Source: Collinsella sp. AF23-4AC
GTDB taxonomy: Bacteria; Actinomycetota; Coriobacteriia; Coriobacteriales; Coriobacteriaceae
Direction: 5' to 3'
Assembly: GCF_003462685.1 (NCBI RefSeq)
Contig: NZ_QRVE01000009.1
Location: forward strand, 1 to 64,000
Length of the DNA stretch: 64,000 nt
The position numbers and the translations under genes were made by a program. Position 1 is the first letter of the stretch; each line of letters starts with the position of its first letter. Positions 18,595 through 27,500 of this stretch are shown here, in pieces. The notes below the pieces were generated by a model, which saw nothing but the letters and a program-made list of their open reading frames with translations, did not search any database and was not told where the DNA came from.

Positions 18595-21500
18595 CTACAT
18601 CTGCTTGCGACGACGATCGCCGAGCGTCACACCCGCGGCAACGAGCGTAATGCCGCCGATGACGAAGACCTCACCTGCAAGCGCGGAGGTATCGCCCGTC
18701 TGAGCAAGTGCACCGTCCGTGGCCTTCTTCTTGGCGACAGGAGCCTTTGCGGCAGCCTGCGCAACCTGAGGCTTGGCCTGCGGCTCAGCCTTGGGATGAT
18801 ACTTGTCGTACTCGGCCTGCGCGGCAGCCAGGGCATCCTTGGCATCGCCAAGCTCGGCAAGCGCGGCGGCATAGGCGTCGTTGGCATCGGACAGCTTGGC
18901 ATCGGCATCGCTCAGAGCAGCCTTGAGACCAGCGGCGGCATCGACGGCAGCCTTATAGCGAGCGTAGGCAGCGTTCAGCTTGACCAGCTTCTCGTTGCCC
19001 GTCGTGCCCGCGGCAAGGGATGCCTTATGGTCGACAGCCTCAAGATCGGCCTTGAGTGCCTCATCGCTGGCAAGCTCGGCCTTGGCCTTGACGATCTCGA
19101 AGTTCGCATCGACGACGGCTTCGTTGGCGGCCTCGAGCTGCTTCTGGGCATCGGCGACACCGGCGACGGCAGCGTCATAGGCGGCCTTGGCGTCGTCGAC
19201 CGCCTTCTGGGCACCGGCGAAGCGCTCGAAGGCCTTGTTTGCGCCGGCCAGCTCGCCCTCGGCGGCCTTGGCCTTCGCCTGTGCGTCGGACACGGCCTGC
19301 GTCTTGGCAGCAACTGCCTGCTTGGCGTCCGAAAGAGCGGTCGCGGCGTGCACATCTGCGGCCTGAGCCTTGTCAACGCCAGCCTGGGCAGTGTCGTCGG
19401 CCTTCTTGGCATCGTTAAGCGTGCCCTGCTTGTTCGCAAGATCCGTCTTGGCGGCATCGCACTTGGCGGCAAGGTCCTTGACCGAAGCGGTAGCGTTGCC
19501 ATACGCCTCATTGGCCTGATCGGACTTTGCCTTGGCGGCATCGCGGGCGCTGCGAGCCTTCGCCTTGTGAGCAGCGGCATCGGCTGCCTTCGTCTTGCTG
19601 TCAGCAAGCGTGGCGTTTGCCTTATCGAGAGCTGCCTGGGCAGTAGCGGCCTCGCTCTTGGCGGCGTCGAGCTTGGTCTTGGGCGTCTTGACGTCAATAC
19701 CCTTGAGTTTGGCTTCAGCGGCGGTGTAGGCGGACTTGGCGGTAGCGGTGTCGGACTTAGCCTTCTCGTACTCACCCTTGGCGGTGTTCATGTTCACATC
19801 TGCTGCGGTGAAAGCGTCCTGGGCGGCATCCTGCCCGTTTACAGCTGCGAAGTAAGCTTCCCTAGTAGTTCCAAAGCTCTTCTGCGCCTCGGCGAGCTTG
19901 CCCTGAAGCTCCTTGAGCTGCGCCTTCTGCGCCTGCGTGCCGCCAGCGTTATAGGCAGAGTCGATGTAGTCGTTCACGAGCTTCTTGAACTCGGAGACAG
20001 TGAAATCGGCCTGAGTGTCATCAGCGCTGTAATCGAATACGGTTACCTCGGAATCGGTGTTCTTGCCGCTACCGGTTGCGATGCCGATAGCCTTCGTACC
20101 GGCATCGATAATGTTGAGATAATGCCCGCACTCATGATAGATGCTGTTGTAGTGCTGGTAGATATAGTAGGAATCATATCGGTGACTACCGAGTTTGTCG
20201 CCATACTGTGCGACGTACTTATCGAATGCCTCTTTCTCCTGGGCGTAGAGGCCGGTATAGGGCCAGCCGAGGGTGTCCTCGGTCTCTCCGCCGGTATATG
20301 CACCGCCGCCGCCGGCAAGATTTTCACCGTTATCATAGTAGCAGCCAGAGTGTCCCCAGATGTTCGATGAATACGATGTATTAAGGGCAGCTGCTACAGT
20401 CATGCGGAGGCTGACGCTGAGTGCCGACTGACCGTTCGCCTTGCGGAGGTTGTTCTGGGTGTCGAGATATGTCAGGGCGTTGCGCATCTGCTCCAAGGAG
20501 AGCGGATTGGTGTCGCGAGACATGTCCTGATCGACGTAATTGTCATACCATTCGGCCTTGTCTTCGGCATCGGCACCGGTCAGCATCGATACAGCGTCCT
20601 GGGCGTTCTTTTTCTGCGTGGCCGTGAACTGGCTGCCGCCGATGATGTAGTTCATGAAGCCGAACATACCCTGACTGATGACATTCTGGTCTACGGTCAT
20701 GTTCGACTTGAGGTCAGCAATCTGCTGCTCAAGAGCCTCAACCTGGGCATTAGCGGCGTCATAAGCCTTTTCCGCGGCGTTCGAAGCGGCGCAGGCTGCC
20801 TCCCACTCGCTGCGCTTCTGCTTGCGAACTTCGACAAGCTTATCGTACGCGGTCTTCTTCTCGGCCTCGGTCTGCTGCGCCTTCTCGTATGCGGCCTTGG
20901 CAGCGTCGCGCTTGCTGGCGGCGGCGTTGTACTCCTTGTTTGCCGCATCGTATGCAGACTTGGCAGATGCCACAGCAGCGTTGGCGGCGTTGGCCTTCTC
21001 CTGCGCGGCGGTGGCGGTAGTCTGCGCAGCCTGCAGGTTCGCCTGTGCAGTGACGTCTGCAGTCGTCGCGGCATCGAGCGCGTCCTGCGCGGTCGCAAGC
21101 TCGCTGGCGGCAGTGTTCTTGGCGGCCTCGAGCGCGCTCAGGTCGACGCCCGTGCCCGAGACGGCGGCATCGAGTGCGGCCTGCGCCTGGTCGAGCTTCT
21201 GCTGGGCGTTATCGCGCGCGGTGGTTGCGGCTGCGAGAGCAGCGGCAGTCTCCTGCTTCTTGGCCTGAGCGGAAGTCAGAGCGGTCTCAGTGTCCTTCTT
21301 TTCCTGCTGGGCGCTGACCTCGGCGGCCTTGGCCTGGTCCAGATTGGCCTGTGCAGTAGTAACGGCCTTATTGGCGTCATCGAGCTTTGCCTGCGCGTCC
21401 TCGACGGCCTTCTTGGCGGCCTCGTACTCGTCCATACCCATGGCCTCGAGCTTGGCCTGGGCATCATCGAGGGCCTTCTTGGCCTCATCCTGCTTTGCCT

Positions 21501-22056
21501 TGGCGTCCTTGAGCGCCTGGGTCTTATCCTCGACACTCTTGTTGGCCTGTTCGAGCTGATCGTTCAGGTCGCCCAGCTTCTTCTGCTGCTGCTCGGTCTT
21601 TTCGACGGCCGCCTTAAGCTCGTCGATCTTCTCCTGAAGCGCGGCTACCTCGGCCTCGTTCTGCTCGGCGGCGTTATCGGTCACGGCCTGCGAGGCCTGA
21701 TTCTTTTGCTGCTGCGCCTGCTTTTGAGACTGGCCCGCCGCGTCGGCCTTCTTCTGGGCGGCATCGTAGGCGGCCTGAGCGTCCTTGAGCTGCTTTGCCG
21801 ACTCCTCGGCCAGCTGGGCAGCCGTCTTTACGACCGCTTGGTTACCGGCGACAACGGTGTTCTCTACAGAACTACCCCCCCCCTGAACAGAATCGCCGTT
21901 ATCGGTTGACGGTGCGGCGATTGCCGCCAGCGGCGACATGAGCGGCTGAGCGATGAGGCCCGCCGTCAAAACGGTTGCGACGGCGCGGTTAGCAACGCCC
22001 TTGACGTTGACGGCCTTAGCCCGAGGCTCAAAGTGTTGTGGACTGTAGTTTGCCAT
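18595..22056 (-). CDS. LPXTG-type coiled-coil surface protein with CAP (SCP/PR-1) domain
   Basis: A predicted cell-wall-anchored 1,153-residue protein. An N-terminal export signal (residues about 15-48, with hydrophobic VATVLTAGLIAQPLMSPLAAIAA) comes first. Alanine-rich heptad coiled coil covers about 75-450. A CAP/SCP domain covers about 515-685 (SNIWGHSGCYYDNGENLAGG, IYHECGHYLNIIDAGTKAIG) with the conserved GENLA and HxCGHYLNI motifs. A second coiled coil runs to about 1090, then a proline/lysine spacer, and a sorting signal LAQTGD, hydrophobic span and RRRKQM tail. It is probably displayed by sortase as a rod-like adhesin or enzyme. A G9 tract (21875-21883, codons 58-61) may make it phase variable. 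AAAGGGAG precedes the ATG. Confidence 0.92.
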   Translation of the reverse strand: MANYSPQHFEPRAKAVNVKGVANRAVATVLTAGLIAQPLMSPLAAIAAPSTDNGDSVQGGGSSVENTVVAGNQAVVKTAAQLAEESAKQLKDAQAAYDAAQKKADAAGQSQKQAQQQKNQASQAVTDNAAEQNEAEVAALQEKIDELKAAVEKTEQQQKKLGDLNDQLEQANKSVEDKTQALKDAKAKQDEAKKALDDAQAKLEAMGMDEYEAAKKAVEDAQAKLDDANKAVTTAQANLDQAKAAEVSAQQEKKDTETALTSAQAKKQETAAALAAATTARDNAQQKLDQAQAALDAAVSGTGVDLSALEAAKNTAASELATAQDALDAATTADVTAQANLQAAQTTATAAQEKANAANAAVASAKSAYDAANKEYNAAASKRDAAKAAYEKAQQTEAEKKTAYDKLVEVRKQKRSEWEAACAASNAAEKAYDAANAQVEALEQQIADLKSNMTVDQNVISQGMFGFMNYIIGGSQFTATQKKNAQDAVSMLTGADAEDKAEWYDNYVDQDMSRDTNPLSLEQMRNALTYLDTQNNLRKANGQSALSVSLRMTVAAALNTSYSSNIWGHSGCYYDNGENLAGGGGAYTGGETEDTLGWPYTGLYAQEKEAFDKYVAQYGDKLGSHRYDSYYIYQHYNSIYHECGHYLNIIDAGTKAIGIATGSGKNTDSEVTVFDYSADDTQADFTVSEFKKLVNDYIDSAYNAGGTQAQKAQLKELQGKLAEAQKSFGTTREAYFAAVNGQDAAQDAFTAADVNMNTAKGEYEKAKSDTATAKSAYTAAEAKLKGIDVKTPKTKLDAAKSEAATAQAALDKANATLADSKTKAADAAAHKAKARSARDAAKAKSDQANEAYGNATASVKDLAAKCDAAKTDLANKQGTLNDAKKADDTAQAGVDKAQAADVHAATALSDAKQAVAAKTQAVSDAQAKAKAAEGELAGANKAFERFAGAQKAVDDAKAAYDAAVAGVADAQKQLEAANEAVVDANFEIVKAKAELASDEALKADLEAVDHKASLAAGTTGNEKLVKLNAAYARYKAAVDAAAGLKAALSDADAKLSDANDAYAAALAELGDAKDALAAAQAEYDKYHPKAEPQAKPQVAQAAAKAPVAKKKATDGALAQTGDTSALAGEVFVIGGITLVAAGVTLGDRRRKQM

Positions 22057-22363
22057 GGCTTTCTCCCTTTGACACGGATGTATCCATACGCTTCAAAATG
22101 TAGGAGCTGATTTTTGAATTCTGTTGCGCAACATTGGTCACCAGCGGATTTTTTGAAATTCGCACTCTTGTGCTTCACAATTTCGTCACATATGTAGGAG
22201 CTGGCGCATCATATTCTTGCGGGATCGAATTGAGCCTGTGATTTGCATTTGCTCCCGCGTCATCCGCCCTATCGGATTCCGCATCCAACAGACACCCCGC
22301 CCGCCACGGTGTAGAGTTAGGACAACGGGCGCGTTGCGCGGCCCGTGCCAGAACGAGGTGAAC
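22057..22363. promoter_or_regulatory. Divergent promoter region, AT-richer, with 12-bp palindrome
   Basis: This 307-nt region separates the divergent surface-protein and DUF389 genes. It is AT-richer than its surroundings. It contains a perfect 12-bp palindrome TGTTGCGCAACA (22122-22133), about 66 nt upstream of the surface-protein start, and two copies of TGTAGGAGCTG (about 22100 and 22194). The palindrome is a candidate operator. I could not assign -35/-10 boxes with confidence. Confidence 0.4.
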
Positions 22364-23503
22364 ATGGAACTCGATAACCAACAGCTCAAGCGACTGCGCG
22401 AGCGTCATCATCGGCGTCACGGCATCCGCCCTGCCCATAGCGAGGCTGCCGAGCAGGCTGGTCGCTTTTTAAAGCGCGCGTTCAACATTCGCGAGGGACG
22501 CGCGCCCTATCACGTGATCCGCAAGCATTTTGTAAACGGGGCGCGCCTGACTGGCTCCCACCTATGCATCCTCATCATCGCCATGTTGATCGCAAGTATT
22601 GGCCTCGATATCGACTCAGACATCGCCATCGTGGGCGCCATGCTCATCTGCCCGCTCATGGGTTCGGTCCTTGCCATGGCATACGGCATCGCCACGCTCG
22701 ACCGCGAGATTACCGTCGAAGCCGTCGCCAGCCTTGCGCTGCAAATGGCCTTTTGCCTGGTCACCTCCACGTTGTACTTTAAGCTCTCGCCCCTTGGCGC
22801 CACCACGGCCGCCATCATCGACAACTCGACACCCACCGTATGGGACCTTACCGTCGCACTCGCAGGCGGCTTTGCAGGCGGGCTGGGCAACTCGCGCGAC
22901 CAGGAACCCGCCACGCTTATCGCCGGCGTGGCCGTGGCAACCGCGCTGATGCCGCCCCTGTGCGCAGCAGGCTACGGCATCGCCATCGCAAGCGGGTCAC
23001 TGTTTCTCTCGGCGCTCTACGAGTTTGGCATCAACGTGGTCTTTATCGCACTGGCTGCCGAAGCCGTGCTGCTTCTTTTGCGCGTGCCGCTCAAGCGCGA
23101 CCTGAACGGCGACGGTATTGTGACCGCCAAGGAAAATGCCGAGGTCGACGAGCTGTCACGCAAGGTGCGCCGCCGCATTATTGTGGGCACGATCATCTTT
23201 GCCATCCCCTGCATCGTTATGACCGCGGGGTCCATTGGCTCGGCGCAGGCCGGCGTGCAGGACGGCTACGGCGTCACCGAGACCACACGCGAGCTTGCCG
23301 CGGTGCTGCCGGGCTTTAAGGATTACACCGTCGCCGTCGAGACCTCGGCTACCGAGGGCGAGGAAGAGGGCATCGTCGAGCGCGAGATTGTCGCCCATGT
23401 GACAACGAGCGAGGCGCTCGGGGCGCACGACCGCCTCGTCGCCCGCAAGCTCATCGACCTCAATGTGCCCGAGCTCGATCGCGTGGAGTTCGATGTGAAG
23501 TGA
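22364..23503 (+). CDS. DUF389 family membrane protein
   Basis: A 379-residue member of the DUF389/TIGR00341 membrane family; the function is not established. A basic N-terminus is followed by six or so transmembrane segments bearing the family motifs IAIVGAMLICPLMGSVLAMAYG, GGLGNSRDQEPATLIAGVAVATALMPPLCAAGYGIA and FGINVVFIALAAEAVLLLL. A soluble C-terminal domain follows a final hydrophobic segment. The start at 22364 has GAGGTG just upstream; the longer frame is noncoding leader. Confidence 0.88.
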   Translation: MELDNQQLKRLRERHHRRHGIRPAHSEAAEQAGRFLKRAFNIREGRAPYHVIRKHFVNGARLTGSHLCILIIAMLIASIGLDIDSDIAIVGAMLICPLMGSVLAMAYGIATLDREITVEAVASLALQMAFCLVTSTLYFKLSPLGATTAAIIDNSTPTVWDLTVALAGGFAGGLGNSRDQEPATLIAGVAVATALMPPLCAAGYGIAIASGSLFLSALYEFGINVVFIALAAEAVLLLLRVPLKRDLNGDGIVTAKENAEVDELSRKVRRRIIVGTIIFAIPCIVMTAGSIGSAQAGVQDGYGVTETTRELAAVLPGFKDYTVAVETSATEGEEEGIVEREIVAHVTTSEALGAHDRLVARKLIDLNVPELDRVEFDVK

Positions 23504-23578
23504 TGCCGGCGCGGGATGAATGCTCGCACGGACGCAAGTTACGACGAGGCGCAGACGCGATACGGACACGAGCAAATT

Positions 23579-23616
23579 GCGGGGTGCAGTTCACACCCGA
23601 GCCCCGCTCGCTGTTT
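23579..23616 (+). terminator. Weak terminator after the DUF389 gene
   Basis: Six-bp GCGGGG/CCCCGC arms (23579-23584 with 23602-23607) are followed by TCGCTGTTTTA. The pairing is short and alternative folds exist. Confidence 0.45.
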
Positions 23617-23628
23617 TATTGCCGTGAA

Positions 23629-24078
23629 TCAGACGTCCGCATCGACATCGCCAGACTCCACCGTAAACGCCGGATCGGTGCTCACAAGATAAAATCGAGT
23701 CACCTTAGTATTTCTAATTAGGTAAATCTGCCCCTGATCGCGGCGGCGCGAAATATACGCCACGTGGACCGTACCGAATTCTTCGCCGTTTTCCTTCTTT
23801 AATATCAGGATGTTGGGGTCATCCGTACGCTTAAACTGCCCGTCTGTGCAGATTCCGTCTTGGTCGACCAGCTGCCATCGACAGTTGTCCTCCTCAAGAA
23901 AAGCCAGGGTTTCCCGACTCGTTTTGTCATCCCGATAGTAACCATCAATGGCAAACCCTTCGGAAGCACATTCCTGCATATAGGACGTTTCTCGGCTTAT
24001 AGCAAACAGCCCCGTAGCGCCCAGGAGCACAGCCAGGCAGACCACTGCAAGGGTTATCGAAATAACACGGTGATCCAT
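23629..24078 (-). CDS. Hypothetical membrane-anchored protein
   Basis: I do not recognise this 149-residue protein. It has an N-terminal hydrophobic segment (ISITLAVVCLAVLLGATGLFAI) without a lipobox, suggesting a signal anchor. A polar extracytoplasmic domain of mixed beta character follows, with three cysteines (C37, C66, C77) that could form a disulphide. Its base composition is lower in GC than neighbouring genes, and it ends close to the DUF389 gene in a convergent arrangement. No clear ribosome site is visible. The ATG at 24078 is the only good start. Confidence 0.55.
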   Translation of the reverse strand: MDHRVISITLAVVCLAVLLGATGLFAISRETSYMQECASEGFAIDGYYRDDKTSRETLAFLEEDNCRWQLVDQDGICTDGQFKRTDDPNILILKKENGEEFGTVHVAYISRRRDQGQIYLIRNTKVTRFYLVSTDPAFTVESGDVDADV

Positions 24079-24311
24079 GTTAGCCCAACCGATAGTTGTT
24101 TAACGGAGCACGAAACATACTTGGTACCTCCGATATCAGGGCAAACGTCACCTACGGCCTGCCGGCAATCATATGTTTCCAACATCAAACCATATGGTTA
24201 CAACTCGTTGGAGATAGGTTCCATGAACGGACGATAATTTGCGGCGAACGGCTACATATGTTCATTATCTCAGGGTTCTGGAGGCAATTTTTGGTGCCAC
24301 CGAGACGTTGT

Positions 24312-24442
24312 TTTCGGAAGTATGCGGCAAATTCCGGAGCCCTCGAGCACACCCCGGTTTTTCACCAATAAAACCGCAGGTACAAAGCTTGGGCATATCC
24401 AGTGTGCTCGGCCTATTCAAATTTTGCCGCATACTTCCGAAA
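24312..24442 (-). repeat. 131-nt nested inverted-repeat element (type P)
   Basis: Perfect 20-nt outer arms (24312-24331 and 24423-24442) and 9-nt inner arms (24344-24352 and 24402-24410) enclose a loop. Read on the minus strand, the loop contains TACCTGCGGTTTTATT. The same interior block recurs at 57.0 kb inside arms of unrelated sequence. It sits between the hypothetical gene's upstream end and the activase terminator in a 481-nt gap that holds nothing else recognisable. Confidence 0.8.
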
Positions 24443-24489
24443 TCTGAGTTCGCAAAGGGTGATAGTCGGGGCGTTTGCGCAACATATGT

Positions 24490-24531
24490 TCAGTAAAAAC
24501 GGGTGATGGCCGGTATGGCTACCACCCGTTT
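24490..24531 (-). terminator. Intrinsic terminator of the activase gene
   Basis: Nine-bp arms (24497-24505 with 24523-24531) are followed on the minus strand by TTTTTACTG. Confidence 0.85.
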
Positions 24532-24559
24532 GTCTCATATCTAGCCCAAAGCAGGCCAA

Positions 24560-27500
24560 CTACTTCTTAATGCCGCGTCCCAGACGCTTGGCGACCGATG
24601 CAACGGCCTCCTCGCTGGCCGGTCCGCAGCTCACGCAGCCATCATGGGCACGCATCTGACCGGTGACCTCGTCCATCGCGAGCGGTGCCACCTTCTCGAG
24701 CTTAAAGCCCTTGCCGGCGCGCATGTTCTCCTTCGCCACGCTAATCATGAGCTTGATGCGGTTGAGCTGGTTGACCTCGGACGCACCAGGATCATAGTCC
24801 ACCGCGACGATATTGCTCTCGGGATGCTGGCGGCGCAGCTCCTTGATCACGGCCTTGCCCACCACGTGGTTGGGCAGGCACGCGAAGGGCTGCGTGCAGA
24901 TGATGTTGGGCGCGCCGTGGTCAATCAGGTCGAGCATCTCGGCCGTGAGCAACCAGCCCTCGCCCATGTTGTTGCACACCGAAAGCACCGTGCGGGCCTT
25001 GTCGGCCATGGTGCCGATGCGCTCGGGCGCCTCAAAGCGGCGGGACTTTTCGAGCATCTCCTCCACCGGCGTACGCATCCAGTCCACAAGCTTAATGAGC
25101 GCCTGCATGCCCGCACGCGTAGTGGCAGAGCTTCCCAGCTCGTCCTTCTGCAGCTCGGCGTTGCTCATGGAGTACAGGAAGAAGTCGAGCAGGCCCGGCA
25201 CTACGGCCTCGCAGCCCTCGCGCTCGATAACGTCGACCACGTGGTTGTTGGCCGTAGGGTGGAACTTGACCAAGATCTCGCCGACCACGCCCACGCGCGG
25301 CTTAGTACCCTCGCCTGCGAGCGGCATGGTGTCGAACGCGCGGATGGCCTCGCGGCACAACTTGGTGTAGTTGTGGCGGTTAAACTTGGGCGCCAGCTTG
25401 CGGGCGCGCGCCATGTACTCCTCGTAGAGCGCGTTGGCAGCACCGGGCGTAGCCTCGTACGGACGGCAGCGGTAGAGCATCTGCATCATCACGTCGCCAA
25501 AGAGCACCGCGTAGACCGCCTGCTTAAGCAGCGCCGGCGTCAGCTTAAAGCCGGGGTTGTCTTCGCCGAGCGCCACGGCCGAAAGCGAGATCACGGGAAT
25601 CTCGGGGTGGCCGCTCTCGCGCAGGGCCTTGCGGATGAGTGCGATGTAGTTGGTGGCACGGCAGCCGCCGCCGGTCTGGCTGATGACCACGGCCGTTTTG
25701 GACAGGTCGTACCGACCGCTCTCGACGGCCTCCATGATCTGGCCGGTCACCAAAATGGACGGATAGCAAATGTCATTGTTCACATAGCGCAGGCCGGCTT
25801 CGACGGCATCGTGGTCGGTCGAGGGCAGCAGCTCCAAGTTGTAGCCGGCACCGCGGAACACCTCTTTGACCAGGTCAAAGTGAATCGGCGCCATCTGCGG
25901 GCACAGGATGGTGTAGCCCTCGTCGCGCATCTGCTCGGTAAAGAGCACCTTGGGCCACGCGGTCGAAGCACTCTCGCGCTGAGCCTCAAACGTGTACTTG
26001 CGGCTCGCGAACGCGGGGGCATCCGTGGAGGGCGCCACCGGCGCAGCATCACCCTGCTCGTAGGCCTCGCCCGCGGCCGCGGCCTCGGCCAGGCGCTCGG
26101 CCTCCTGGTCCTTAAGCGCGGCCATGAGCGAGCGGATGCGAATGCGCGCGGCACCCAGGTTGGACACCTCGTCGATCTTGAGCACGGTGTAGATCTTGCC
26201 GCTGGCCTCCAGGATCTCCTGCACCTGGTCGGTAGTCAGGGCATCGAGACCGCAGCCGAAGGAGTTGAGCTGAATCAAATCTAGGTCGTTGCGCATCGTC
26301 ACAAAACGGGCGACGGCGTACAGGCGGCTGTGGTACATCCACTGGTCGACGACGCGAATGGGACGCTCGGGCTTCACCAGGTGCGCAAGCGAATCCTCGG
26401 TAAAGACCGCAAAGCCAAAGCTCGAGATAAGCTCAGGCAGGGCGTGGTTGATCTCGGGGTCGTTATGGTAGGGGCGACCGGCGAGTACGATGCCGTGACC
26501 GCCGTGGTCCTCGACCCACTTAAGAGCCTCCTCGCCCATGGTCTGGATATCCTCGTGGAAACGCGCATCGGCCTCAAAGGCAGCGTTGACGGCGGCATCG
26601 ACCTCGGAGCGCGTGATCTTGGGACCACGCACGCGGCCGCGACCAGCCTCGGCATCGGCCACACGGTCGACGGCGAGCACCTGATACAGGCGGCGCTTGA
26701 GCTCGGTCTTGTCGTGATAGGGCACAAACGGGTACAGGAACTCGATGTTCTGCTCGCGGATCTCGTCAATATTGAGCGCCAACGCCGTGGGGTAGCTCAT
26801 GACGATGGGGCAGTTATAGCAGTTGCCGGCGGTCGGATCCTCCTTGCGCTCCCAGCGCACGCACGGCATCCAAATGAAGTCGACATCGCGGTCGATAAGG
26901 TTCATCACATGGCCGTGGCTCATCTTGGCCGGATAGCACACGCTCTCGGACGGCATGGACTCGATGCCCGCCTGGTAGGTCTTCTTGCTCGACTGGTCGG
27001 ACAGCTGCACGCTAAAGCCCAGGCGCGTAAAGAACGCGTGCCAGAAGGGGTAGTTCTCGTACATGTTGAGCGCGCGCGGGATGCCGACGGTGCCGCGCGG
27101 GGCCTCGTCGGGACTCAGGACTTCGCGGTTAAAGAGCAGCTCGTTTTTCTTTTTGAAGAGGTTGGGAGCCTCGGTCTTTTGCTTTTTGTGGCCGGCGCCC
27201 TTCTCGCAGCGGTTGCCGGTAATGAAGCGCCTGCCGCCGCCAAAATCGTTGACGGTAAGCTGGCAGTTGTTGGAGCAGCGGCCGCAGCGGACATGCTTTT
27301 GCGTCACGGTAAGGTGCGCGATGTCCTCAGCCGAAAGGATGGTCGAGGTGCCGTCGGCGCCGGCGCGATCGCGGGCGAGCAAGGCCGCACCGTAGGCGCC
27401 CATGCAGCCGGCGATGTCGGGACGCACGGCATGAACGCCGGTGAGCTGCTCAAACGCGCGCAGCGTGGCGTCGGACATAAAGGTGCCGCCCTGGACGATC

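Noticed and set aside
18562..20370. A 602-codon plus-strand open frame opposite the surface-protein gene
   Set aside because: The Leu/Gly-rich sequence is the complement of an Ala/Lys/Asp coiled coil. There is no ribosome site or homology.
24079..24311. Short open frames (plus strand, 85-125 codons) in the AT-richer gap
   Set aside because: They overlap each other and the inverted repeat, and lack ribosome sites and recognisable motifs.
24312..24442. MITE or insertion-sequence remnant
   Set aside because: MITE copies share terminal repeats and vary inside. Here the two copies share the inside and differ at the ends.
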